Shown: positions 54,256-64,000 of the stretch, in pieces | How the letters are laid out: each line of letters starts with the position of its first letter | How positions within the stretch are numbered: the first letter of the stretch is position 1 | Source of the DNA: Paulinella micropora | Lineage: Eukaryota; Cercozoa; Imbricatea; Euglyphida; Paulinellidae | Reading direction: 5' to 3' | Assembly: GCA_019918135.1 (NCBI GenBank) | Contig: WBZZ01003147.1 | Location: 180,001-244,000, forward strand | DNA: 64,000 bases | Notes under the pieces: generated by a model | What the model was told of the DNA's origin: nothing | Seen by the model: the letters and a program-made list of their open reading frames with translations, nothing else | Databases searched by the model: none | Position numbers and translations under genes: made by a program

Positions 54256-55305
54256 CTGAAAAAAATAAAAACTTATCATCAGATTCCAAGAGCACATCAT
54301 ATACAAGAAGAACAAACACAGAAAAGCAAAAAAGAATACACATAGCACATAGGTGAATGTGAACAAGAGAGATACAAAAACCAAAAAATTGATAAATACA
54401 AGCATACATGTCGTGAGTGGCAACGGAAAACGTGGATGAAAATGTGAATTGAAGGGGGGGGGGGGGGGGGGATTACTTGGGGGACTTGTAAATACAATGT
54501 AGGAACACAGGGCAAGGCAAGGGGAAAGGTATTTGACACAAACACATAAAATAGTTGTAGAAAAAAAAAAGTGCACAGACAGATAAGGAAAACAAAGCTG
54601 ACAAGGACAAGGAAAACAAATATAAAAACACACGTTTTGTGCATGTTCAAGACAGCCAACATATAAGCTAAGAGAAAACAAAGAAAACAGTATAGGATAC
54701 ATGTATTTCACAAGAGTGCCAAGTAGGGCAAACAGTAACAGGACAAAAACAGAATAACGACATTTCACAACCCACTCTCACAGCAAAAACAAACACACCA
54801 ATCAAGCACACAAGCATTTTTCAATTACACAACATGCATACAACAACAATACACAAAAATTTGCAATAAAACAACATGCAGGGACAACAAAAGGGAGGAA
54901 AACCAAATGGCGGACAGCAACAGGAGGCAGCAACTTTATGGTGTCCGTTATAGGGGAAAAAAGCACATGCACACAAATTTCTATGCAAAAGTGGATAAAC
55001 ACAGTATAGGAACATATGAGAACACAAAACACAGCAAGGTATAATGTGTAGGCAACAGAAGGGAAGAAAAACAAGATGGTGGGAAGCATTTCAAAAAAAA
55101 GCACGTAACACAAGCAAACACATGCAATTTTGCAAGCACAAAACAAAAAACTGGTAGGGGACCCTATGGTATGGTGTGGGAAGCCAGAATGTACAAAAAC
55201 ATTTGAATTTAGTACAGTAGACACAATAAAAACACAAGACAAAAACCACACAAACCGACTTTGCTCTCAACAACAACAACAAAAAAAAACCAGATCGATC
55301 ATCAC
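54256..55305. other. A/C-rich region without a supported gene
   Basis: Strong strand bias (A and C on plus, T and G on minus) gives long hydrophobic minus frames that I consider artefacts. It could be intron or untranslated sequence between the divergent flanking genes. Confidence 0.5.
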
Positions 55306-56747
55306 ATGCACGACACATTCTTGCATGTCTTTGGTGTAGATGCAGGTGCCTTTCACTCGCTACCTGATGACGTGCAGAACTCAGTTCGTGCTCAAGCCTG
55401 CCTGCCTGTACACTCATGTGGCTTCGGATTGTCTGATGTTAAGGCTCTTGCCCCCATCGCATACGCTGCATCACTTGCAGACGCTGCACCCAGGATTTGG
55501 GCCGCGCTTGAGATAGTGAATCCTAGCTGTGCTGCATCCGTTTTGAATGCTGATAATAAGTATCATCCTAACCCTCTCCCTCTCTTCTTAGAAATCTGTC
55601 CTACTCTGGATCGACTGCGCGCTCAGGCGAATGACAACCCAGTTACAAAGCACTCGGGCGGCATCAACCTCTCCATCCCCATCACCACTCTACTCCCCCT
55701 TTGTGATGACTTTACTTCTCTCTCTTTCCCCTCATTTATACAACACTATGCTCTGCCCTCCTCTCCATACCTATCTGCTCGTGCCGATATTGATAAATAT
55801 GCTCTACGTTTTTGCAAATTACAAAAATGCTTTCTTGCTCAGCACAACTTTCAGCGATTTGAGAACTGGCGAGCACGTGACGTCCCCGACGTTGAACGAG
55901 CACGTCAGAACGCTCTACTTGCTGAAGGCGCTAACATTGCCCTTACATGCCCACCCATCCACAGATACCTTGTACTTCAAGATCAGGCATGGGATCTCAT
56001 GGGACAAAGGCGTGCCGGCCTCGTCGACCTATCAAAAGAACGGCCACCCTACCCAGGACCTTATGCGTGCTGCGAATGCAAAGCTACCTTCCTCACTCTC
56101 TCTGCAACACACACTGACAACACATGCACACACAAGCGCGGTTCTGCTGCTAAGCTCAGCATGATGGCCTTGTAAAGCTATCGTATGAGGACGTTTCAAA
56201 GGTAGGTGGGATGAACGCAAAGCTCGAGCCTCGTTACTACAATGACGAGAAACGATGGATCGACCTCGCTGTTTTCACCTCTGCAAATACTACCTCTCCG
56301 CTACAGCTTGCCATTGATCTTGCAGTCACCAACCCTATCGCTCCATCCTATGTCGAAGATACCATTCGCGACGTGAATGCTGCCATCGAGAAGCACGAAA
56401 CCGAAAAAATCAACAGACACGCGGAAGGATGTAAGCAGGCTGGCGCGGAATTCATCCCCTTTGTCATGTCTAGCTTCGGTGGATTTGGAACGCATGCTCA
56501 AGTCTTCATGAGGAACATCGGTGAGCAGGCAGCATTCTACATGCCATCGATCTACAGTCCGCAAGCGTACGCTCTACGGATCAAGACTATTCTTCACTTT
56601 GCAATCCATCGCTGGAATTACATCAACTGGATGCATCAACCCAGGAAGTCCAACTGCCTACATCCGCACAGACTCCCACAGCACAAGAGACGGGCTATCA
56701 GCCTCGCATCTGCTTTCCCATACAGGGAATCGCGTCGATTTGAGTAA
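55306..56747 (+). pseudogene. C-terminal part of a reverse-transcriptase-type (non-LTR-like) protein
   Basis: RAQACLPVHSCGFGLSDVKA, then APIAYAASLADAAPRI matches the 'LP...GG.GL....APAAYLAS' region found after the RT domain in many algal and fungal RT-like proteins. Later, VERARQNALLAEGANIALTC and DGLVKLSYEDVSKVGGMNAK followed by LEPRYY and GAEFIPFVMSSFGGFGTHAQ fit the C-terminal domain of the same proteins. The frame changes at about 56140-56157, so the protein is broken. No RT catalytic motif is present in the window. Confidence 0.55.
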
Positions 56748-57064
56748 TTAGCTTTTAGCTATAGCTAGTTTAAATTATGAGCACTCTGACTAGAACTATT
56801 AATATTTATGAATTAGTTTCTATTATTTGTACAACGTTTTATAAATATTTTTGTGAAAAAAAATTGTTTTGGACAAATCAATGCCCCTTCTGTGAAGACG
56901 GCCCGGAGGGAATGTGGCAATTTGTGGACAAATGTGACGCAAAATACGCAAAACCCCGGTACAAACAACTTTGCTGACGTCGTTCATTAAAATTACTAAA
57001 AAATTTCTCAAGCTAATTAAAGTAGTTTAATAAGAAACATGCAAACTTTAATAATACATGATTC
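56748..57064. other. Intergenic, no gene seen
   Basis: A+T-rich, with one short frame containing CPFC and no support. Confidence 0.5.
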
Positions 57065-57594
57065 TGTTGTAACTAATAATTAATTAATAGTTATGGACCG
57101 GCCGTAATACTATCTGAGTAGCGGTGTCGTTAGAGCGATTACTTATGATCCGGCCAGTCAAGTTACGTGGCGCGTCTGTTGGCGCATTTTCTAATTAAAG
57201 TTGTTGTAGTGTGTTGAGAGTGTAGTAGCTATCATAGATTGCTTTATTAATAATAGTATTCTAACATCTTATCGAGCCTTGATTAGCGAACTCTGCGCCA
57301 GCAGCTTTAATCAGTCGCACTTAGTCTGGAAGGAGAGGCATACTTAGTCTGGAAGGAGAAGCATTACGCCTTCAACAGAAAAGTGCGAGGATCGACGTGC
57401 AGCAGGCAGTCGACATCATTCTGTGGGTAGGCAGAAGGCACCTACCTCAAACGTGTCTATCGGCTAGACAGCATAGCATAGCATAGACACACCAACTTAC
57501 TTTATTCCTAATAATAATTCCCCCATTTCTACTTAATTGTAGGAATTTATTGGTAGTTGAGTTTTACTCTTACCTTCCGCACTTTGGTCCAACA
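57065..57594 (+). repeat. Candidate 5' LTR of the copia element
   Basis: It starts TGTTG and ends CAACA, a 5-bp inverted pair with the usual TG...CA ends, and lies 25 bp before the gag ATG. 'acttagtctggaaggaga' is repeated inside at about 57318 and 57340. The 3' LTR is outside the window, so this cannot be confirmed here. Confidence 0.5.
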
Positions 57595-57619
57595 TGGCAT
57601 ATACCATGTTTGAACGTCG

Positions 57620-59117
57620 ATGAACAGAGGGTTCAAAGTGGATCCCCCGCCATTTAATAGCAGAGACCCAGATTGGGATAATTGGGAATATGGGTTCCTT
57701 GCTGTTTTGGCGATCTATGATCCATTGGCGATAGGGGAGCTACCTCCCCATAAGCGACACCCTTTGTTTACACAAGCAAAACTGACAGTTGCTTTCAACC
57801 TACCTACAGAACCACCTCTTTCACCCACCGGAGATAGCGAGGATGAGAACCAGGACCTGGTAGAGAGAAAGGAATCTGTAGTAAAGAAGGAACCTAGTAG
57901 TTCTTCCTCCAGCTCTGCTCTGCCTGTCAAACAAGAACAAGACGTTAGTACTAGTTCTGCTTCGCCTGATCCTTCTCCTACCCCAGCAACTGTTGAGCAT
58001 AAAGAGCCTGATGGGAGTTCGGTCCCTATACTGACTACCGCATCTAGACCAAACCCCCTTCTTGCCTCTTTCGCCACAGGAAAATACTATCAGCAGATTG
58101 AGGAAAGAGATAGGATGAAACACAACCGATTTATCTTTGCTCTCTTAATTCAGTCCTGCTCTAAGGACAAGGTAGCTATGTCTGTCATTAGGACAGCGGG
58201 GTCAGATGGAGTCGAATGTTTTATAGCTAAGGAAAAGATATGGTGGTCTTGATCTTGTCAAATGGAAAGAACGACAAGACTTCCTTGATCCTTCCTATCC
58301 TAAGAAGATCCAAGACGTGAGACCCTGGTTATCCCTCGTTCACAGCAATATTGCTGATCAAGAGACAGTTATGAAGGCCCCATACCCTGCACTAGTAAAG
58401 ATAGAGATGGCCATGAAAAAGATCGAACACTTGACTGAGTTTGACAGTTTTCGCAACAAAGTCACCAGTCTCCTTCCGGAGGAGCGACCGGGTTGGGAAT
58501 CCTTTGTGAAAGTAATAGAACAGGTTGCTTAGTCAGAGGAATCCAAAAACAAGATGAAAAAACTTTACTCGTCATGGGGCGGTTTTCGTTCCCTTTCGTC
58601 TAAAACTTCATCTGGTACGGGAACTAAAAGCGATCCCATAACATTCAACCTTATGGGAAACCAAGCTGGTAAGACACCCCATAGGGAAGGTTGCTATAAC
58701 TGTCGTGGTGATCATCAGATCAAAATCTGCATTGTCCCTTGTACTCTCCCTGAGTGCCCCCGAGACGGACATGTCCCGGTGAACTGCCCCATAAGGAGGA
58801 AGGCAGCAAGGATAGTTAACTTAGCTAAAGGAGTAGGAGATCTGAGTCTAACTAAGACAGATAACACGAAGGAGAGCAGTAAAGGGAGGAGAAAGATGAG
58901 ACGACAGAAGAAAGAAGGAGGGAAGGAGAAAAGGAAGCTGAAATCATCTGATTTCATCAAGAAGAGCACAGCAAAGACAAAGATGATTAGTCTGAATGCA
59001 GGAGGTTCCGACTCCTCTTCTTCTGGTAGTTCTGAAGAGGAAGGAGAGGAGTCCAAGCTCTTGATTCAGACGAAGAGTCTGTTGCTCAAGATGAAGATGG
59101 AGGAGAAGAGGGAGTAG
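57620..59117 (+). pseudogene. gag: Copia gag with CCHC-like zinc knuckle
   Basis: MNRGFKVDPPPFNSRDPDWD, then WEYGFLAVLAIYDPLA opens the capsid-like region, followed by an acidic/Ser linker and MKHNRFIFALLIQSC. The frame shifts near 58240 and continues KIYGGLDLVKWKERQDFL. A TAG at 58530-58532 interrupts the same frame, which resumes with KNKMKKLYSSWGGFRSLS and a knuckle-like CYNCRGDHQIKICIVPC, CPRDGHVPVNC, and a Lys-rich tail. Another shift near 59070 leads to SDEESVAQDEDGGEEGVGEI. Gag packages the element RNA. Confidence 0.7.
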
Positions 59118-60422
59118 GGGAAATAGGGTACATCAATCACATGTTAAGCATAAACATGATGGAGAGAGAGGACACGGACGAAGAAGACCAAACTCCTCAC
59201 TTGACAACACCCCACCCACTTCCTCTTTTGGACCACAAACATCGCCACCCCACACATCATAATTGAAGAACAAGAAGAAAAAGAGCAACACACACGCACA
59301 AGACATGCCTGCTCATCTTCCTGTCCCTCGAGCTGCTCCCTTTATTCCCCTCCTGAAAGATAATCGTTTCATTACTCCCCTTGACATGGTGGGCGACCCA
59401 ACCCCTCTTGGGGTAATATAGCCTATGGAGGAAGGGTGGGGGCTTCGCCGTGTCAAGGTGGGTTACAGGAAGGTCTTAATGAAATCCCAGGGTTCTACTT
59501 TTCTTCACTTACGTGAGGACGACGGGCCACTTCTCAATCTGTGGGCACAACCCATTAGAGGAGCATGATCATTGTTTCAAACATGAAACAATGTGATGGG
59601 TTCAACGTGAATAACGCTCGTTGTTCATGGAAGGTAGGGGCTGCCCGGGGTCAGAGATCAGGTGGTGAGTGTGCTAAGAGGATGGAAAAACAGGGTTGCG
59701 ATTTCTGTTCGTGAGCAAAATAGGGCTGACTTACTGGCAGTTATTAGAGCACAGCTGAACGTGGGGGGTACACCATGGCACTATGGGTTAATGCTAGCTC
59801 CTATGGACTGGATAATGCGTCGATGGATTAGGACAGATCAGAATCCCCCCCTATTCAACCTGGTCCCCCCACGTCGTCGTCCACACACACGTCACCACAC
59901 AGACATGTCTCTTCTCACAGTTCTAGTGCTTCATCATCTTCTCTCACAAGACATACTCTCCCTACTTCAACTGTACAACGTTCTGACTCAAACATAGAAA
60001 CGAGTGAGAACGTTGAGGTTGCAGTAGGGGTAAATAACCAAAAACGAGAGAGAGGTGAGGGAAACTGACGAAGACGATGATGAAACCATCTCTTATGCTT
60101 CTCCCCAGAAGTCTTCCTCTTCTTCTCCTGCACCATCTGTACAACGCTCGAACTCTAAGAAGAGATGAGTAAGAGCGCTGAGGATGAGGCAGGGGGAGAA
60201 GAAGGGGAAGCCAAGGGAGCGCGCTCTTTGTTTGTCCGTCGTATCACACATTCCCCTTCATCGCGCCTTGCACCCAGTGAGCTGAATGAAGGGAGGGAGA
60301 GAGAGAGTGAGAGAGAGATAGGATTAGGAGACACCCTACGATTGCCTGGCGATGGGATGAAGGAAAGATGATGATAGTAGGGGGGAAATGGAGAGATACC
60401 ATCTCTTGGAGAGATACATAGG
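59118..60422 (+). pseudogene. Degenerate gag-pol junction
   Basis: Short coding-like pieces in several frames, e.g. RAAPFIPLLKDNRFITPLDM (59325-59400) and RADLLAVIRAQLNVGGTPWH with MLAPMDWIMRRW (59720-59830), separated by stops. A Glu/Arg-rich piece follows. It is probably former coding sequence. Confidence 0.5.
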
Positions 60423-61343
60423 TTGCTCGGTGCGTTGGCAGAGGATGCTAGAGAGCTAGAGGTGAGGGATTCCCTCATGACCGGGAAAGACGGGGAAGTT
60501 AATGAGTTTTATGATGAACTCTATATGGATATCCAAAGTTTCGTCATTTCCATGGCACACAAATGGAATAACCCTTTTGCAAGGGGACTCGTTGCGGGAT
60601 TTCCGCATCTCAGAACTCAACTACTGGAATACCGGGAATACCTGCAACGGATAGGGGTAGAGGGGGAGAACGTCCGAGACATCCCACCATCAAGACCTAG
60701 CACATCTTCCAACACTACCTCAAACACCTCACCTCCATCTGAGAAAGATTGTGTCATAATGATGCATGAGAAAGAGGAAGATGAGAAAGAGACACCTGAA
60801 AAGAGTATGGCGGGGATGGTTTGGGTAGATGATAGTGGGGCTAGCGAGTCCCAATCACCCCATAAGGATGTGTTCGTGAGAATGAAACATAACCCTCAGA
60901 AGTTCAAAATCGCGAAAGAAAGCATTAATACGGAGTACAAGGGGAAAGTTTTGATGCAGCTCTCTGGAGAAAATGGAGAACCGATCCAGGTGTACGATTC
61001 CCACACAACGTACAACCCCCACTTGAGCTACGGTATAGTGGCTACTTCGGCCTGGTTGAAACGGGGACTGGTAGTCCATCAGAACAACCAGGTGTTTGTA
61101 CTTAAGTCCCCAATCCATATCGAGGAAGAACAGATTGTAGCTAGAGGCAGATCTTTGCCTAACAATCTATTCGTCTTGGATCCCCCGGGGGTGCCCCCTT
61201 TGGACCCAAACCAACGATACGAACCAGTCCCCCTCGAAAAGCAGAACGTGAAAGTAGAGAAAGAGGGCACCGTCATCTACTGTCACATTCTGACTCCCCC
61301 CTCGCCGTCCTACACAACCAACAACTTTTCCCGTGTACAATGA
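60423..61343 (+). CDS. pro: Copia aspartic protease region
   Basis: 306-codon open frame. WVDDSGASESQSPHKD carries the D-S-G-A-S signature of copia proteases (usual context 'W.LDSGAS'), followed by strand-rich sequence that should form the pepsin-like monomer. The N-terminal 100 residues are helical (VNEFYDELYMDIQSFVISMA), then a Ser/Thr/Pro linker. The protease would cut the Gag-Pol precursor. The frame overlaps the next by 11 bp in another register, so a shift separates it from integrase. Confidence 0.7.
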   Translation: MLGALAEDARELEVRDSLMTGKDGEVNEFYDELYMDIQSFVISMAHKWNNPFARGLVAGFPHLRTQLLEYREYLQRIGVEGENVRDIPPSRPSTSSNTTSNTSPPSEKDCVIMMHEKEEDEKETPEKSMAGMVWVDDSGASESQSPHKDVFVRMKHNPQKFKIAKESINTEYKGKVLMQLSGENGEPIQVYDSHTTYNPHLSYGIVATSAWLKRGLVVHQNNQVFVLKSPIHIEEEQIVARGRSLPNNLFVLDPPGVPPLDPNQRYEPVPLEKQNVKVEKEGTVIYCHILTPPSPSYTTNNFSRVQ

Positions 61344-62220
61344 TGTGTATTATAATGATGTCCCATGTTTATGCGGATGGGGGTGTCATGACAATAAATC
61401 ATATGTCCCGTTGTCTTGCAAAACAAATACGGAGAAGGGTGAATACTGTCCGCAGAGTTTGGCTTGTTGTTTAGTCATGCCAAATGATGTATGTCCACAC
61501 ACCTCACGAACTCATGAACATGATGTTGGTTGTCAAATGTCAAAAGAATTAAACCCTGTTGTCCGACCCATACATAGTGAGCATATCCACGCTACTGTCT
61601 TTCACCGCATGTGTAAACATAGAGGGGTAAAAGCTAATATGGAAAGAATGGCTCACTTCATGGGGGTGAAGATAGTAGGGGTAGGATGGCGAGAAAGGAT
61701 TATGAAGTGTGAGTACTGCTTAAGGAATAAAATAAAGAAAGCACCACACTTCCACAAAAACCATCACATTGTTGAACATCATTCCAGGGTTCATATTTCC
61801 ATTGACACACAAGGATGGTGGAACACCATATCGTGGGATTGTAAGCGATACAAATTTACGGTCAAATGTCTCGCTTCAAATTTCGAGCTCGACTATTATT
61901 TACATCGTAAGAATGAATTCTTTCCGTATTTTATTAACGCCGTCGCTTTCTTTGAAAGACAGACAAACCGGAAAGTCAAATTTATTACCTGTGACCAAGA
62001 ATATGGTCGATATGAAACTTTTCAGGAGTGGGTTAATGTTAATCAGCCTATCTTGATTGAGGCACCAACCGCCGAGAAACAGGCAGTCTCAAAGATAGAG
62101 AGGTCTCACCAAACCAACGGTGGGCCTGCTAGGGCGATGCTTAGTGATGCTGAGCTCCCTCCCAAGTTCTGGACGGAGATGGAAAAAACGCCACTTATAT
62201 TAACTACCTCCTCCCGATAG
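61333..62220 (+). CDS. int: Copia pre-integrase and integrase
   Basis: HATVFHRMCKHRGVKANMER, then MKCEYCLRNKIKKAPHFHK is the H-H-C-C pre-integrase finger. The rve core follows with HISIDTQGWW (first Asp), VKFITCDQEYGRYETF (second Asp) and APTAEKQAVSKIERSHQTNG (Glu region). It ends early after KFWTEMEKTPL; the next piece (YINYLLPIAKGPFKGI, then VFGxPV-like AFAPVVALQ) is one frame away near 62205. It integrates the cDNA. Confidence 0.75.
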   Translation: MYNDVYYNDVPCLCGWGCHDNKSYVPLSCKTNTEKGEYCPQSLACCLVMPNDVCPHTSRTHEHDVGCQMSKELNPVVRPIHSEHIHATVFHRMCKHRGVKANMERMAHFMGVKIVGVGWRERIMKCEYCLRNKIKKAPHFHKNHHIVEHHSRVHISIDTQGWWNTISWDCKRYKFTVKCLASNFELDYYLHRKNEFFPYFINAVAFFERQTNRKVKFITCDQEYGRYETFQEWVNVNQPILIEAPTAEKQAVSKIERSHQTNGGPARAMLSDAELPPKFWTEMEKTPLILTTSSR

Positions 62221-62314
62221 CTAAAGGACCCTTTAAGGGTATTAGTCTCCTTTCGAATTCATTCACCGCCAGAAACCATACCTACATCGCCTTCGCCCCA
62301 GTGGTTGCGCTGCA

Positions 62315-63177
62315 GTGATGAAGGTTAAGGCTCGGCGGGGGAAAGACGAGAGAGGAAAGAAAGTTATCTTTTTAGGTTACGAACGTAATACCGGGTATTA
62401 TCGTGTTTATGATCCCGTTGCGCGTGTAATACACGGTAATGTCCGGGATGTTATGTTCGATGTATGGAAACTGGGTAGACGAGAGGCTTCCAAAAACCTC
62501 GAAGGAACAGCAGATGAGGGTATGTTTTCGGTCGGATGGAAATCGGCCACTGCACACCCTCTGCTGTCGATACACCGCCCAAGAAGAATGTTAGCTTCGA
62601 AGTACCGGAAACTACATATAGCGCATCTACTTCATTTGCTGTAGTTGCTACTAGTAATAGTGAAAGTACTGAGAATGCACCCATTACATCTACGATATCG
62701 CAGAAAGGACCTGAAAGTGATGATGACTCAGTGATCGTTGCAAGCGACAGTGACGAAGACGATGCCCCAAGTCATGATTTCAGTAATCTCCCTCAACTTA
62801 TTCCCCCTACCCCGTCTTCACGGAATGTAGGGAGCATGAGTCAGGGGGAGAAAGGTGTCAAAGTAGTGGGAAAGAGGGGGAGAAAACCCAAACTTATCGT
62901 CCAGATCCCGGCACGGGCTTTCGGGCAAGAGTGGGCTAAATCCACTTATGGAGATAAGTGGGATTCCACTTTACGGAAGGGAGTTACTCTTGACCCGTCT
63001 GCCCCGGTTGTCAGAAGAAAGAAACGATTCCCAGCCCACAACGTTAAGTTTGATGATGGCGTTACGGAGAAAATAATAGATTCTGAGATCATGAAGTACG
63101 AGATTTCAGGGGGAGCAGCTCCCCTTCTCTTGTACCGCAGGCTATTATTGAACCGGCACGCCACGACCCCAATGTAA
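62315..63177 (+). pseudogene. Copia integrase C-terminal domain and linker
   Basis: KARRGKDERGKKVIFLGYER, then NTGYYRVYDPVARVIHGNVR and DVMFDVWKL is the standard SH3-like copia domain after integrase. At about 62530 the coding frame moves to one reading PPKKNVSFEVPETTYSASTS, an acidic linker (ESDDDSVIVASDSDEDD) and KRGRKPKLIVQIPARAFGQE. It precedes the reverse transcriptase. Confidence 0.65.
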
Positions 63178-63339
63178 CCAGTGAATTCGGCCATGCCGAG
63201 GGGGAGAGAGTTAGGATAGCTGCGGAAAAGGACAAACATCCCCCGGGATGGAGATCTCATGAGCAAGGAAACATTTCTCAGGAGAACGTAATCCCCGGGA
63301 GAACCAGAAATAAACATATCTCGGTCTGTGCGAAAGAAG

Positions 63340-64000
63340 AGAGAATCAAATTATTGTCTGGTCACCGAGCAAATTCCGGAATTTCCCGTCGTGCAAAAGC
63401 CGAAGGATAGGAGACAAGCGTGAGAGAGTCAGACAGCAAGAGGAGCTCAAAGCATTTGAATGGAGAGAAGAGAGCGAGGCGAGAAGGTCAGGCACTCCCA
63501 TTATCCCTCTAAAATGGATAGACACAGTTAAGCAGCAAGGAACGAGCGATGAGTATCATAAAGCTAGGATCACCCTTAGGGGAGATCTCCTGAAAGCGGG
63601 CTTGCATTATGACCCCAAACGCACATACTCACCCACCGCACATCACCGCACTATCCTTCTCATCATTGCTTATGCTGCCTGGTTCGGAATAGACTTGTGG
63701 CTCATTGACTTCACCACTGCCTACTTACATGCCAAAATGCCTGATGACATCTATGTCAAACCCCCCCCCCCCCCGGGTTTTGAGAGAGAAGGTTTTGTTT
63801 GGCCCCTCAGGAAGGCTCTTTATGGTCATCCTGAGGCAGGGAGATTGTGGTATGATTTAATGTCGAGGGAGTTAGTCGGAAAGCAAGCGTTCATTACTTT
63901 CTCTCTTGACCGGGCTTTTTTTAATATCAAGCACGCCAAGGACCCCATAAGTACTCAACTTCTCTCTTTCCACGTAGATGATGGTCTGCATGCTGCTGAT
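63340..64000 (+). CDS. RT: Copia reverse transcriptase (partial, cut by window end)
   Basis: From about 63415 the frame is open to the end. GTPIIPLKWIDTVKQQ, YHKARITLRGDLLKAGLHYD, TYSPTAHHRTILLIIAYAAW, LIDFTTAYLHAKMPDDIYVK and PLRKALYGHPEAGRLWYDLM are the RVT_2 landmarks. The catalytic YVDD is HVDD here (SFHVDDGLHA). A 14-C run at 63761-63774 keeps the frame. Upstream, VTEQIPEFPVVQKPKDRRQA is one base out of register, so a shift lies near 63415. Confidence 0.85.

Larger units (their letters stand above)
57065..64000 (+). mobile_element. Ty1/copia LTR retrotransposon, partial and decayed
   Basis: The gene order is gag, protease, integrase, reverse transcriptase, which defines the copia group. 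At least six frame changes or stops interrupt the polyprotein (about 58240, 58530, 59070, 59440, 62205 and 63415). RNase H and the 3' LTR lie beyond the window. Confidence 0.85.

Noticed and set aside
54297-55251. Long hydrophobic minus-strand frames
   Set aside because: They come from strong A/C versus T/G strand bias and show no motifs; several overlap in different registers.

Overview
The window is a piece of nuclear DNA from a unicellular eukaryote, probably an alga or other protist; I cannot name the species. The evidence is GT-AG spliceosomal introns, long microsatellites and several families of decayed transposons. Sitting in this repeat-rich host DNA is one complete, A+T-rich endogenous virus of the Polinton-like virus / Maverick type. 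It runs from 17587 to 39051 (about 21.5 kb), has perfect 91-bp terminal inverted repeats, and is flanked by a short direct repeat (ATCATCATC).

Region by region. 1-17.5 kb is host DNA. It holds a multi-exon gene with a SET-like start and a DUF7869-like, transposase-like core (122-4168), a tandem segmental duplication full of GTAT/GA microsatellites (4.8-6.4 kb), a second multi-exon gene with a SAP domain (7669-12419), tandem repeats (12.9-13.7 kb), a broken pogo-like transposase (14.2-15.1 kb), and about 2.4 kb of simple repeats. 17.6-39.05 kb is the virus. 39.2-57 kb is host DNA again: a gag-like block ending in a CCCH finger on the minus strand, a Q-rich gene on the plus strand, a 183-bp tandem repeat with CRE-like sites, a broken transposase-like gene (48.5-51.5 kb), and the C-terminal part of a reverse-transcriptase-type protein (55.3-56.7 kb). 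57.06-64 kb is a Ty1/copia retrotransposon with a candidate 5' LTR, gag, protease, integrase and the start of reverse transcriptase. It is broken by several frameshifts and runs off the window.

The virus carries an AP2/zinc-finger protein, a protein-primed family B DNA polymerase, two sister ExoX-C-like small proteins, a fibre/spike candidate, major and minor capsid proteins, an adenain-like protease, a coiled-coil proline/glutamine-rich protein, a small basic virion protein, an FtsK/HerA packaging ATPase, a two-helix membrane protein, a giant repeat fibre with an S74 chaperone tail, an acidic/basic low-complexity protein, an rve-type integrase, a spliced accessory gene and a coiled-coil protein. 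The morphogenesis genes form one minus-strand block (23.4-35.6 kb). Replication and integration genes point inwards from both ends on the plus strand. Most reading frames are open; the fibre has one in-frame TGA and the integrase has a frameshifted tail.

The most unusual signal is a family of 20-bp palindromes inside the virus, of the form ATCTC-nn-AC-NN-GT-nn-GAGAT with compensatory changes between arms. Four copies lie in frame inside unrelated genes (two in the polymerase, one in the ATPase, one in the fibre) and add the same peptide theme, N-L-R-x-V-G-D. A fifth lies in the integrase promoter, inside a 174-bp hairpin module whose second copy (29172-29315) lacks the palindrome and so acts as an empty-site control. 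This looks like a mobile or copied palindromic element that inserts in frame in viral genes. A second notable feature is an apparently intron-containing gene inside the virus.
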